Shown piece after piece: positions 54,417-63,427 of a stretch of 64,000 bases of DNA. This stretch comes from Novosphingobium naphthalenivorans NBRC 102051. GTDB lineage: Bacteria; Pseudomonadota; Alphaproteobacteria; Sphingomonadales; Sphingomonadaceae. The notes under the pieces were generated by a model that did no database searches, was not told the origin of the DNA, and saw only the letters and a list, made by a program, of their open reading frames with translations. A program made the translations under genes and the position numbers. Every line of letters begins with the position of its first letter. Position 1 is the first letter of the stretch. The stretch covers positions 1 through 64,000 of the forward strand of contig NZ_BCTX01000021.1 of the NCBI RefSeq assembly GCF_001590985.1, given 5' to 3'.

Positions 54417-54554
54417 TCATGACGGCAATCTCATCCACTCCCTGCCCGTCTTCCATCTGTCTGCGAACAGACCCTTAGCCTGCATTGCGAAGTTCGCAGC
54501 AACAGGGACAACGCCGCCTGCGAGAGATGACTGGCTGAGATGCACTTCTGACAT
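54417..54554 (-). CDS. Possible 45-aa small protein at the head of the molybdenum hydroxylase operon
   Basis: ATG 54554 is preceded by a strong GGAGAGG site and follows operator motif A by 110 bases. The product (MSEVHLSQSSLAGGVVPVAA...) has no recognised family. It could be a real small protein, a leader peptide, or the truncated start of a lost gene. Confidence 0.4.
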   Translation of the reverse strand: MSEVHLSQSSLAGGVVPVAANFAMQAKGLFADRWKTGREWMRLPS

Positions 54555-55026
54555 GAACAACCTCTCCGTTATTTTTCCGATAATTTTGGCATGTGAACAT
54601 CCCATGCTTCATTGTGCCAAATGCTAGAAATGCGCGATGCGCTAAGCTTTAGAGATCAATGTGCTTTATGCATAAAATATATTCTTCGGTATGCTATGGC
54701 CGATGTTCGGAACTAGAACCAGCTATGCTTTGAAATTTTGCGAAGATGCTTTGATCATGGACAGTGAAGATCTGGCGATCCCTTCACCTGAACCAGAGCG
54801 CCATCGTTGAGTTTCTTCACACTCCTGAATGGCAATATTCAACATTTTCAGGATTATTCGAAGAAGCATGACAGTCATTTAGCGTGCCGCACTTGAGACC
54901 GAAGAACGAAAGCGCACGAAACGTTTCTGCTGAAGCCTAAAATTTCCGGCAAGGACATCATCTGCCGCTGCCAGCCGAAAGCATCACCCCCTCTAGTTAT
55001 TGCTATCATAATTCATACGTCAAAAA

Positions 55027-55042
55027 AGTTGCATGTGCAAGC
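55027..55042. promoter_or_regulatory. Operator motif B, copy 1 (AGTTGCATGTGCAAGC)
   Basis: Core TTGCA-TG-TGCAA; the reverse complement of the copy at 59645-59660 has the same core and spacer. It lies between xdhC and the molybdenum hydroxylase operon. Confidence 0.6.
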
Positions 55043-55244
55043 GTTTTTGTGAAGCGGCTACGATAAGCCTGATGGCTGAGCGCCCGATACAGGGGGCCTC
55101 CTGGCCGCCTTGGATCGTTCATTAGTGGCCACGATCCATATTCGTGGTTCCGATTGGCGTCGGAGATGTCGGAACCTTTCCGGCGGACTGCTCAGATGGA
55201 AGAGAGCACAATCCGGCCTCGGGCAGTTAGGCTTCGTTTTCGGA

Positions 55245-56186
55245 TCACGGGGCTGCCAAAATCTGCGATTGATAGAGTTCAACGACCTGACTCAGCACGG
55301 ACAGCGCGAGCGTGTCGGGATCGCGTGTCGCCGGGATCAGGCCGATCGGTCCATGGAGTCGCGCAAGCATCGCGTCGGACAAGCCACGCGACCGCAGGGC
55401 ATCCAATCGTCGAGCCTGCGTCGACCGGCTGCCCATCGCGCCTATGAACAAGGCCTCTTGCTCCAGCGCCTGCCCCATCAGGTCCAGTTCCCAATCGTGA
55501 TCGTGAAACAGCATCACTACGGCTGTGAAGGCATCAGTGCTCAGAAGGTCGGACCGAGCGGGCGTCTTGAGCAGCGCGGCCGACATCCCCGAGTCTGCAA
55601 GTCGCGCGATGATATCTGCGTCGGGCGAAAAAACCGCGACCTCTGCGCCATAGGCCGAAGCAAGTCTCGCGAGCGCATCGGTCTCAGTGCCATGGCCAAC
55701 GATCATGAGGCGCAGATCGGGATGGTGGCGCGCTACGAATTCATCTCCATGCCAGCCGGTTCCAGTAGCCCCCAACTGCTCGGTCGCAAGGCTCCCATCG
55801 CGGCCGATGACGAGTGCGACCGGAATCCGCCTTTCAAGCATCCGTCGAGCCGTTTCGATGCTTTCCTGAGCCGGATCTGGCACGATAAGCAAATCGAGGC
55901 CGCCGCCACAGGGCAGGCGAATGTCAATATAGGGCGAACCGACGCCCAGACGCAGGCATTCGGGACTGCCTGATGCAATGATGCGGAGCGCCTCACCGAC
56001 AACGGCGGCTTCGACGCAGCCGCCGGAAAGGGATCCATGATATGCCCCGCTTTCCGTGATGGCCATGTGTGTTCCAGGCGAACGGGCCGACTGTCCTATC
56101 ACATCAGTGATCGTCACCAATGCAGAGCGTTCACCACGGGCCGTGGCATCGCTCAAAAAACGGACGAGGGACAAAGCGCCTTTCAT
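55245..56186 (-). CDS. xdhC: XdhC/CoxI-family molybdenum cofactor maturation protein
   Basis: About 313 residues: N-terminal XdhC_CoxI motif GSLSGGCVEAAVVGEA and a C-terminal Rossmann part ending in FIGAMGSRSTQARRLDAL. These proteins bind sulfurated Moco and insert it into molybdenum hydroxylases, here surely the enzyme encoded just downstream. The start could also be ATG 56204. It is the third gene after the monooxygenase fusion and thioesterase. Confidence 0.87.
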   Translation of the reverse strand: MKGALSLVRFLSDATARGERSALVTITDVIGQSARSPGTHMAITESGAYHGSLSGGCVEAAVVGEALRIIASGSPECLRLGVGSPYIDIRLPCGGGLDLLIVPDPAQESIETARRMLERRIPVALVIGRDGSLATEQLGATGTGWHGDEFVARHHPDLRLMIVGHGTETDALARLASAYGAEVAVFSPDADIIARLADSGMSAALLKTPARSDLLSTDAFTAVVMLFHDHDWELDLMGQALEQEALFIGAMGSRSTQARRLDALRSRGLSDAMLARLHGPIGLIPATRDPDTLALSVLSQVVELYQSQILAAP

Positions 56187-56294
56187 TGGAACTCTTTCTC
56201 TCAACCGCAGTCGATCAGCACAGGCGGTCGTCGTACATGGAGCAACGTGTTCGGCGAAAGGCTGGTTCGCCTCGTCAGCAAGGCGCCGGCCAAA

Positions 56295-56714
56295 TCAAGC
56301 AGTCGTGTCACAACCATTTGCCAAAAGGTTGGAGCGGACCGCCTCTGGCCACTCGGTCGACCGTTTGGCAATAAGATCCATGCAAACGAGCACAATCTCG
56401 GCACGGAGGCGGTCTCGGCCATCTGCTGTGAAAAGCACGTCGATGGCACAACTGCTCCGACCGACATTTCTCGGAGTGATAATCACCGTGAGTTCGTCAC
56501 CGATCTCGCTCGGCGAAATGAAGTTCACATTCAACTTGACAGTCGGGACACCGAGACGAAGCTCCCTGTGCATCGTGCGGAAGTCGAAGCCGAGTTTTTC
56601 TTCAAACCAGTCTTCGACTGCCGCATTCAGCATCTCGAAATAACGCGGATAAAAAACAATACCGGCCGCGTCGACATGTGCGAATCGCACCTTAATAATG
56701 GTTTCAAAGCTCAT
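56295..56714 (-). CDS. Hotdog-fold acyl-CoA thioesterase (4-hydroxybenzoyl-CoA thioesterase type)
   Basis: A 139-residue protein; VRFAHVDAAGIVFYPRYFEM has the catalytic Asp of the 4HBT family (residue 15). It hydrolyses aromatic or short acyl-CoA esters. It is 67 bases downstream of a salicylyl-CoA-hydroxylase-like gene, so release of gentisate from gentisyl-CoA is the natural reading; the free acid could then be used by the cupin dioxygenase at 32099. Confidence 0.85.
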   Translation of the reverse strand: MSFETIIKVRFAHVDAAGIVFYPRYFEMLNAAVEDWFEEKLGFDFRTMHRELRLGVPTVKLNVNFISPSEIGDELTVIITPRNVGRSSCAIDVLFTADGRDRLRAEIVLVCMDLIAKRSTEWPEAVRSNLLANGCDTTA

Positions 56715-56781
56715 ATATTTTCAGTCCTCTAAACCTGTTCGCGCCCGATGATCCTAGAAGTCGAATAATCATTGGCTACGA

Positions 56782-59082
56782 TCAGGCGCGCCCGAGCTCG
56801 CTCTGCATCTTGGCGTTCCGCGCTGCCTGCTCTTGTCCCAGCCTGTATGGTCGCGGCACGAACTGGGTCCAATCGTCAGCGTGCGCTGCCGCGCGCAATG
56901 TCCATGCCGAATCCGCAAGATGTGGACGTCCGAGTGCGACGAGATCGGCCCGACCGGCCATCAGTGCCGAATTGACCTGGTCGGCCTCGTAGATATTGCC
57001 GACCGCAATCACCGGCATGTTCACCTCATTACGGATCTGGTCGGCAAATGGCGTCTGGAACATACGCCCATAGACCGGCCGTGCGTCCGATGCAGTCTCG
57101 CCTGCCGAAACGTCGATCAGATCGACCCCTATCGCCTTCATCCGGCGTGCGATCTCGACTGCATCGGTGGGCGTGATCCCGTCGTCACCCACCCAATCGT
57201 TCGCAGAGATCCTGACAGCGATCGGCTTATGCTCGGGCCATGCCGCACGTACCGCCTCCAGGATCTCGAGCGGCCAGCGCAGCCGTGCTTCGAGCGAGCC
57301 ACCGTAGGCGTCGTCGCGGTGATTCAGCACGGGCGTGATGAAGCTCGACAACAGGAAGCCGTGGCCGGCCTGTACCTCGAGCATGTCGAAGCCGGCTGCG
57401 TCGGAACGCTGGGTCGCAGCAACGAAGGCATCCCGGATCCGCGTCATCCCCGCAGCATCGAGCGCCTCCGGAACGAGTCCTCCCTGCTTCCAGGGTAGAG
57501 GTGAAGCCGACACGATGGGCCATGGATTCTCCAGCGGGATGTCATATTCTTCTTCGGGGACCCGGCATGCTGCGCGTGCGCCGCCATGGCCGATCTGGGC
57601 ACACATCTTGGTAGCGCTGTGCGCATGAACGAAGTCATTGATCGCGCGCCAGCCCGCAATCTGCTCATCGGAGTAGAGACCCGGACATGCCGGACTGACT
57701 CGCCCCTCAGGGGCAACGGCGAGCATCTCGGTGATGATGAGGCCAGCGCCTCCGAGCGCGCGGCTGCCATAATGGACGGGGTGGAAATCCGTCACTTGGC
57801 CTGCAGCGTCTGCGCAGTAAGTCAGCATGGGCGACATTACCACGCGGTTGGCAAGACTGAGGTCGCGCAACTGGAAAGGTGTGAACATCGGCTGGATCGG
57901 CTTCTCCCGGTCCGCATTGCCTTTCCAGAACCAGCGCTCGACCCCCTCTAGCCAGGCCTTGTCCCGCAGCCGCAGATTCTCGTGGCTGACCCGCTGGCTG
58001 CGTGTCATCAGCGAATAGGCAAATTGCGGCAGATCAAACCCCAGATAGCGATCGAGGGTTTCGAACCATTCGGTCGAATTACGCGCGCTGTTCTGAATCT
58101 TGAGAACCTCTACGTGCCGCTCGGTCTGATATTCAGCCAGAGCGACGGCGAGCGCAGTTTTGTCTTCCAATCCAGGCCGGTCGAGAACCTGCGCGAGCTT
58201 TATTGCATCCTCGAATGCGAGCTTCGTCCCCGACCCGATGGAGAAATGTGCTGTGTGAGCTGCGTCCCCGAGTAGCACGACATTGTCGAATGACCATTGC
58301 TTGCAGATTACGCGGCGGAAATTAATCCACGCTGCAGAACCCCGAAGATGCGCTGCATTGGTGATTAGCGAATGCCCATCCAGATAACGGGCGAAAATGC
58401 GCTCGCAAGTCGCGATAGACTCGGCCTGCTCCATCCTGTCCAGGCCAAGACCTTTCCAGGTCTCGGGCGAACATTCGACGATGAAGGTCGAATGAGTCTC
58501 ATCAAAGCGATAGGCATGAGCCCAGATCCATCCAGCCTCAGTTTGCTCGAAGAAGAAGCCGAAGGCATTGAAAAGTTTTTTCGTTCCGAGCCAGCAAAAT
58601 TTGTTGCGGCGCGTCTGAATGTCCGCCTCGAACTTCTCAGGGAAGGCGGTACGGATTTGGCTGTTTATGCCGTCCGCGGCAATTATGAGATCGTAGTCGC
58701 TAAAGCGCGAGAGGTCTGAATTGAATTCGGTTTCAAATGACATGACGACCCCGAGCTCGCGCGCCCGATCTTGCAGAATTTGCATCAAATGCTTGCGACC
58801 AATTCCGATAAAACCATGTCCGCTGGACACGATCGAACGGCCCGACACACTTACTTCGATGTCGTCCCAGTGTGCGAAGCTCGCTGCAATCGTGGCTGCG
58901 CTGACGGGATCGTTGGCCATTAGATTCTCGAGCGTCTGATCGGAGAAGACCACGCCCCAGCCAAAGGTGTCTCCGCTACGATTCCGCTCGAACACCTCGA
59001 TCTCGTGATCTGGGTTTCGCAGCTTCATCGAGATCGCGAAATATATCCCGGCGGGACCGCCTCCCAAGCATGCAATGCGCAT
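56782..59082 (-). CDS. FAD monooxygenase-Old Yellow Enzyme fusion (salicylyl-CoA 5-hydroxylase / anthraniloyl-CoA monooxygenase type)
   Basis: A 766-residue two-domain flavoprotein. Residues 1-385 are a group A monooxygenase (RIACLGGGPAGIYFA, FGWGVVFSDQTLENL, LLGDAAHTAHFSIGSG). Residues about 400-760 are an OYE-type FMN domain (MFTPFQLRDLSLANRVVMSP, HYGSRALGGAGLIITEM). The architecture is specific to salicylyl-CoA 5-hydroxylase (SdgC) and 2-aminobenzoyl-CoA monooxygenase/reductase. The neighbouring thioesterase and gentisate-type dioxygenase favour salicylyl-CoA to gentisyl-CoA. Motif A lies only 18 bases before the start. Confidence 0.9.
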   Translation of the reverse strand: MRIACLGGGPAGIYFAISMKLRNPDHEIEVFERNRSGDTFGWGVVFSDQTLENLMANDPVSAATIAASFAHWDDIEVSVSGRSIVSSGHGFIGIGRKHLMQILQDRARELGVVMSFETEFNSDLSRFSDYDLIIAADGINSQIRTAFPEKFEADIQTRRNKFCWLGTKKLFNAFGFFFEQTEAGWIWAHAYRFDETHSTFIVECSPETWKGLGLDRMEQAESIATCERIFARYLDGHSLITNAAHLRGSAAWINFRRVICKQWSFDNVVLLGDAAHTAHFSIGSGTKLAFEDAIKLAQVLDRPGLEDKTALAVALAEYQTERHVEVLKIQNSARNSTEWFETLDRYLGFDLPQFAYSLMTRSQRVSHENLRLRDKAWLEGVERWFWKGNADREKPIQPMFTPFQLRDLSLANRVVMSPMLTYCADAAGQVTDFHPVHYGSRALGGAGLIITEMLAVAPEGRVSPACPGLYSDEQIAGWRAINDFVHAHSATKMCAQIGHGGARAACRVPEEEYDIPLENPWPIVSASPLPWKQGGLVPEALDAAGMTRIRDAFVAATQRSDAAGFDMLEVQAGHGFLLSSFITPVLNHRDDAYGGSLEARLRWPLEILEAVRAAWPEHKPIAVRISANDWVGDDGITPTDAVEIARRMKAIGVDLIDVSAGETASDARPVYGRMFQTPFADQIRNEVNMPVIAVGNIYEADQVNSALMAGRADLVALGRPHLADSAWTLRAAAHADDWTQFVPRPYRLGQEQAARNAKMQSELGRA

Positions 59083-59099
59083 ATCAATCTCCTATTTGC

Positions 59100-59111
59100 T
59101 TTAGGCCTAAA
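59100..59111. promoter_or_regulatory. Operator motif A, perfect palindrome TTTAGGCCTAAA
   Basis: Identical to the copy at 36347-36358 some 23 kb away. It lies 18 bases upstream of the monooxygenase-OYE start codon, so it would overlap the promoter or transcription start. Confidence 0.7.
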
Positions 59112-59148
59112 GCAATTTAGCCCGGCGTGCAAGTGGAGAGGCTTTGCG

Positions 59149-59613
59149 TCAGTCGAGATTGTCGTAGAGCCGATTCAGGAGGTCCAGAAGTCGGGAGAAG
59201 TCTTCAGCGGAGAAACCTTCGATCAGACGGCGGTACGTCGGGGCAGTTGCCTTGCGCGAAAGAGCAACCTTCTCTCTGCCGGTTTCCGTGAGAAGAAGTT
59301 CAGTGACGCGTCCGTCTTCAGGACTCGTGCGCGCCACTATGAGATCGTTCTTCTGCATTCGCTCGACGATGCGCATCATTGTCGACAGGTTGATCACGGC
59401 CGACCGTCCTACCTGGGTGATCGCCTGCGGCTCCTTCTGGGCGAGAATCATGAGAACACGCCAGGACGGAATGTCGACGCCGATTGGTCGCAGCACCGCC
59501 TCGATCTGGACGTTGTAACGGCTGACGGCGCGATTCAGCAGATAGAAGGGGTAGAGTTCGACATGAAAATTTTCCGAACCGGGGTCCGCTAGCGGGCGTA
59601 AATCCTGAGACAA
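59149..59613 (-). CDS. MarR-family regulator 2
   Basis: A 154-residue MarR protein from TTG 59613, preceded by GGAG. Winged HTH: QAITQVGRSAVINLSTMMRIV and the wing SPEDGRVTELLLTETG. Motif B lies 32 bases upstream, so it probably represses itself and the divergent ior genes; motif B also appears near the molybdenum hydroxylase operon. Known relatives in aromatic-acid pathways respond to aroyl-CoA esters, which would fit the CoA-dependent genes here. Confidence 0.85.
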   Translation of the reverse strand: MSQDLRPLADPGSENFHVELYPFYLLNRAVSRYNVQIEAVLRPIGVDIPSWRVLMILAQKEPQAITQVGRSAVINLSTMMRIVERMQKNDLIVARTSPEDGRVTELLLTETGREKVALSRKATAPTYRRLIEGFSAEDFSRLLDLLNRLYDNLD

Positions 59614-59644
59614 CCCTAATCTCCAAAAATCACATAGACAAATT

Positions 59645-59660
59645 ACTTGCACATGCAAGT
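59645..59660. promoter_or_regulatory. Operator motif B, copy 2 (ACTTGCACATGCAAGT)
   Basis: Perfect inverted repeat ACTTGCA-CA-TGCAAGT with 7-bp arms, in the divergent region between MarR 2 and the ior genes. Confidence 0.7.
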
Positions 59661-59792
59661 TTTCTGCGTAATATTCAATATCATCGAACCGCGCGAGGCG
59701 GTTGCGACTCAATTCTGCATGGCGACAGCGCGCATCGCAAGGATGCCATGCGACCGATGCGAAGTCGGCGCAAGTGACGGGACAGGGCAGCA

Positions 59793-61919
59793 ATGGCTGA
59801 GCGTAGTTTTAAGTCTGAAGTAAAGAAGCTCACGGCGGGTGCCGGGGAGGTGTTCGAGGGTGAAGGCATTCTCGCCGTCACGAAGGCGCTCTTGCAGTCG
59901 GGCGTTGCCTATGTCGGAGGCTACCAAGGGTCGCCCATCAGTCACCTTATGGACGTGTTTGCGGACGCAAACAACCTGCTCCAGAGCCTCGATGTTCATT
60001 TCGAGGCAAGTGCCTCTGAAGCTACCGCCGCAGCGATGCTTGCCGCCTCGGTGAATTATCCGCTGCGTGGCGCCGTCGCCTGGAAGTCTGTCGTCGGCAC
60101 GAACGTAGCGTCGGACGCTCTTTCGAATGTCTCGTCGGGCGGCGTAACTGGCGGCGCGCTGATCATCGTCGGCGAGGATTATGGCGAGGGTTCCTCGATC
60201 ATGCAGGAGCGCACGCACGCTTTTGCGATGAAGTCACAGATGTGGCTTCTCGATCCCCGCCCTAATCTGCCGAGCATCGTCGAGGCCGTCGAGAACGGAT
60301 TCCGCCTGTCGGAGGCCTCGAACACCCCGGTAATGCTGCAGCTTCGCGTGCGGTCGTGCCATATGACTGGCTCCTTCGTTGCGAAGAACAATATCCGCCC
60401 GGCCTTCACCGTGGCGGATGCCGCGGCCAAGCCAGTTCGTGATACGCAGCGAATCGTGCTCCCGCCCGCCAACTTCCTTCATGAGATCGAAAAGGTCGAG
60501 AAGCGCTGGCCGGCGGGTATCGATTTCGTCCGCGACAATCGGCTGAACGAATGGTTCGGGCCGGATGTCGAGGACATCGGCATCATCGTCCAGGGCGGTC
60601 TCTACAACAATCTCGTAAGAGCAATGGAACTGGACGGTCTTTCGGATGCCTACGGAACCTCCCGCCTTCCCATCTACTGCCTTAATGTCACCTACCCGTT
60701 GATCCCAGAAGAAGTGGCGGATTTCTGTCGGAACAAGAAGGCGGTCCTGATCATCGAGGAAGGACAGCCTGAATTCATCGAACATGAGCTCAACACGCTC
60801 GTCCGCCGCGCGGGTCTGGAGGCGCGAGTTTGCGGAAAGGACCTGCTACCCCGCTCGGGCGAGTATGGCGTCGACGTCCTACGGAAAGGCCTTAGCAAGT
60901 TTCTTGCCGATTGGCGTCCCGAACTGGCTTCCAACCGAGACGAGGAGGCACCGCTGCAGGCTGCCGTAGCCGCGCAGATACCGCAGCGGCCCGCCGGCTT
61001 CTGCACCGGATGTCCCGAGCGACCAATCTTCACCGCTATGAAGCTCGTCGAGCGCGAACTCGGTCCCGCCCACGTGTCGGCGGACATCGGCTGTCACGTC
61101 TTCTCGGTCCTCCCACCCTTCGACATTGGCAATACGACGATGGGATACGGCCTTGGGACGGCCGGTGCATCGGCATTCAAGCCGAAAGACAAGCGGGCCA
61201 TCGCCGTCATGGGTGACGGCGGCTTCTGGCACAACGGCCTGACCTCGGGCGTCGGCAATGCTGTCTTCAATCAGGACGACACCGTCACGCTCATCATCGA
61301 CAACGGTTATTCGGCCGCCACCGGGGGGCAGGATATTCTGTCATCGAAGGCTAACAACGCCGAGCGATCGACCAAGCATCCCATCGAGCAGGCGGTGCGC
61401 GGCATTGGCGCGAAATGGGTACGGTCACTGTCGCGCACCTACGACATCAAGCAGATGCGGGACACTCTTCGCGAGGCGATGACGAGCGAGGAAAAGGGGC
61501 CGAAGATCATCGTCGCACAATCCGAGTGCATGCTCAACAAGCAACGTCGTGTGAAACGAGAGCAGTCCAAGGCTTTGAACGCGGGCCAGCGAGTCGTTCG
61601 AGAGCGGTTCGGCGTCGACCCAGATACATGCACTGGTGATCACAGCTGCATCCGGCTCTCGGGCTGTCCCTCGCTGACCATCAAGCCCAATCCCGACCCT
61701 CTCCGACAGGATCCCGTGGCGCACGTCGAGAACAGCTGCGTGGGCTGCGGCCTGTGTGGAGAGGTCAGTCACGCCGCAGTCCTTTGCCCGAGCTTCTACC
61801 GCGCCAGCATCGTCTCCAATCCGGGGCGCTGGGAGCGAACGCGCAGGCTGATTTCCAGAGTGATCGTCAGCTATCTTCAGCGGCGCGATGATCGCGCCCG
61901 TTCAGCGAGGGCATACTAA
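59793..61919 (+). CDS. Indolepyruvate/arylpyruvate:ferredoxin oxidoreductase-type alpha subunit (IorA-like)
   Basis: A 708-residue protein with the IorA domain order: N-terminal pyrimidine domain (FEGEGILAVTKALLQSGVAY), middle domain, TPP-binding domain (FCTGCPERPIF, AVMGDGGFWHNGLTSGVGNA) and a C-terminal ferredoxin part (GDHSCIRLSGCPSL, CVGCGLCGEVSHAAVLCP). It oxidatively decarboxylates aromatic 2-oxo acids to acyl-CoA, reducing ferredoxin. Coupled to the next gene by TAATG. The natural substrate need not be indolepyruvate; an arylglyoxylate giving an aroyl-CoA would feed the CoA-dependent hydroxylase. Confidence 0.88.
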   Translation: MAERSFKSEVKKLTAGAGEVFEGEGILAVTKALLQSGVAYVGGYQGSPISHLMDVFADANNLLQSLDVHFEASASEATAAAMLAASVNYPLRGAVAWKSVVGTNVASDALSNVSSGGVTGGALIIVGEDYGEGSSIMQERTHAFAMKSQMWLLDPRPNLPSIVEAVENGFRLSEASNTPVMLQLRVRSCHMTGSFVAKNNIRPAFTVADAAAKPVRDTQRIVLPPANFLHEIEKVEKRWPAGIDFVRDNRLNEWFGPDVEDIGIIVQGGLYNNLVRAMELDGLSDAYGTSRLPIYCLNVTYPLIPEEVADFCRNKKAVLIIEEGQPEFIEHELNTLVRRAGLEARVCGKDLLPRSGEYGVDVLRKGLSKFLADWRPELASNRDEEAPLQAAVAAQIPQRPAGFCTGCPERPIFTAMKLVERELGPAHVSADIGCHVFSVLPPFDIGNTTMGYGLGTAGASAFKPKDKRAIAVMGDGGFWHNGLTSGVGNAVFNQDDTVTLIIDNGYSAATGGQDILSSKANNAERSTKHPIEQAVRGIGAKWVRSLSRTYDIKQMRDTLREAMTSEEKGPKIIVAQSECMLNKQRRVKREQSKALNAGQRVVRERFGVDPDTCTGDHSCIRLSGCPSLTIKPNPDPLRQDPVAHVENSCVGCGLCGEVSHAAVLCPSFYRASIVSNPGRWERTRRLISRVIVSYLQRRDDRARSARAY

Positions 61920-63427
61920 TGAACGATATGCCGAAATCAAAAGCGTTGGTGCCGACAGACCACGGACGCATCGGTATCGCTATCCTGGCGCTCGGCGGTC
62001 AGGGTGGCGGGGTCCTCGCTGACTGGATCCAGCATGTTGCGAGAGCCAAGGGTTGGCTTGCGCAAGGGACGTCGGTACCGGGTGTCGCTCAACGTACGGG
62101 ATCCACCGTATACTATGTCGAACTCGGCAAAATGGACGGCGATCGTATGCCCGTGATGGCGCAGATGCCCGTTCCAGGCGATGTCGATATCGTCATCGCG
62201 TCCGAGCTCATGGAAGCGGGCCGTGCCATGCTACGCGGATTCTCCACCGCTGACAGAACGACGCTGATCGGATCGACTCACCGCGTCTATGCCATCTCCG
62301 AAAAGATGGCGATGGGCGATGGGCGCGGCAACAGCGACAAGATCGTCGAGGCAGCGGGTAGGCGCGCCAAGCGCTTCGTGGGCTTTGACATGGAGGCCGC
62401 CACCTACCGGTCTGGAAGCGTCATAAGCGCGGTCATGTTCGGCGCTCTCGCCGGCAGCGGCGCTCTCCCGTTCGCGCGCGCAGATTTCGAGGAGGCGATC
62501 GAAGCGAGCGATATCGCAGTCCCGAGCAACATGCGCGGGTTCGATGAAGGCTACCGCGCTGCGCAAGGCAGCGTCGAGATGCCGACCGAGACCGAGCATC
62601 CGCTACCTATTCCCACGACTATTGCGGGTCGAGCTCTTCAGGATCGGGTTGGTCAATGCCTGCCGGAGGCTGTCTGGACTCACGCCTTGCACGGGGTGGA
62701 GCGACTTACCGATTACCAGGACGCGGCGTACGCGGGTGTATATCTGGACCGCCTCGTCGCGCTCGCGGCACTCGATGCTGCGCCGTGGGAACTCACCAAC
62801 GAAGTAGCGCGTCACCTTGCGCTCTGGATGAGTTACGAAGACACGATCCGTGTCGCAGATCTCAAAACACGGGCAAGCCGCTTGGCTCGGGTTCGATCGG
62901 AGGTTGGTGCCGCCGACGGACAACTGCTTTCGGTGACAGAGTTCATGCATCCTCGCCTTCAGGAGATTTGCGACACACTTCCTGCCTTGATCGGTCGATC
63001 CATCCTGAAGTCGCGGTCTCTGTCGCGGTTCCTAGACCGGTTCTTCCAGAAGGGCCGTTATATCAATACCACGAGCCTGCACGGTTATCTGATGCTACGC
63101 ACGATTGCAGCTTTCCGCCGCATTCGGCGAAAGTCGCTGCGTTTCCACGAAGAAAGCGAGCGAATCGAAGACTGGCTTCGGATTACCGCAGACCTCGCTC
63201 GGCGAGAGCGTCGGCTTGCCCTGGAATGGGTGCGATGCCAGCGTCTCATCAAGGGTTACAGCAGTACCTTCGAACACGGGCTGCGCAGCTACACCGCAAT
63301 CCGCGCGAGTTTCCTTGCGCTGCCGGCCAGCAGCCAGTCGGCCGAGTGGCTTCAGCGAGCCCGTGATGCCGCACTTGGCGGCGAAGGTGGTCACGAACTC
63401 GAGATATTCCTGAAGCTCGCTTCCTAA
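61919..63427 (+). CDS. IorB-like subunit with DUF6537 C-terminus
   Basis: A 502-residue protein: gamma-type domain (AILALGGQGGGVLADWIQ, then GTSVPGVAQRTGSTVYYVEL) followed by a long helical DUF6537-type region (about residues 240-500). In many proteobacteria IorA, IorB and DUF6537 are one fused protein of about 1150 aa; here they are split in two genes. Acts as partner of the upstream alpha subunit. Confidence 0.87.
   Translation: MNDMPKSKALVPTDHGRIGIAILALGGQGGGVLADWIQHVARAKGWLAQGTSVPGVAQRTGSTVYYVELGKMDGDRMPVMAQMPVPGDVDIVIASELMEAGRAMLRGFSTADRTTLIGSTHRVYAISEKMAMGDGRGNSDKIVEAAGRRAKRFVGFDMEAATYRSGSVISAVMFGALAGSGALPFARADFEEAIEASDIAVPSNMRGFDEGYRAAQGSVEMPTETEHPLPIPTTIAGRALQDRVGQCLPEAVWTHALHGVERLTDYQDAAYAGVYLDRLVALAALDAAPWELTNEVARHLALWMSYEDTIRVADLKTRASRLARVRSEVGAADGQLLSVTEFMHPRLQEICDTLPALIGRSILKSRSLSRFLDRFFQKGRYINTTSLHGYLMLRTIAAFRRIRRKSLRFHEESERIEDWLRITADLARRERRLALEWVRCQRLIKGYSSTFEHGLRSYTAIRASFLALPASSQSAEWLQRARDAALGGEGGHELEIFLKLAS

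Larger units (their letters stand above)
54152..55244. promoter_or_regulatory. 1.1-kb region upstream of the molybdenum hydroxylase operon with two operator types
   Basis: No large gene. It contains motif A as a perfect palindrome TTTATGCATAAA (54665-54676) and motif B, AGTTGCATGTGCAAGC (55027-55042), which matches the site in front of MarR 2. It also contains the small gene at 54417-54554. From 54700 to 55000 I see only AT-richer sequence and a half-site AGCCTAAA at 54944-54951. Confidence 0.6.
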
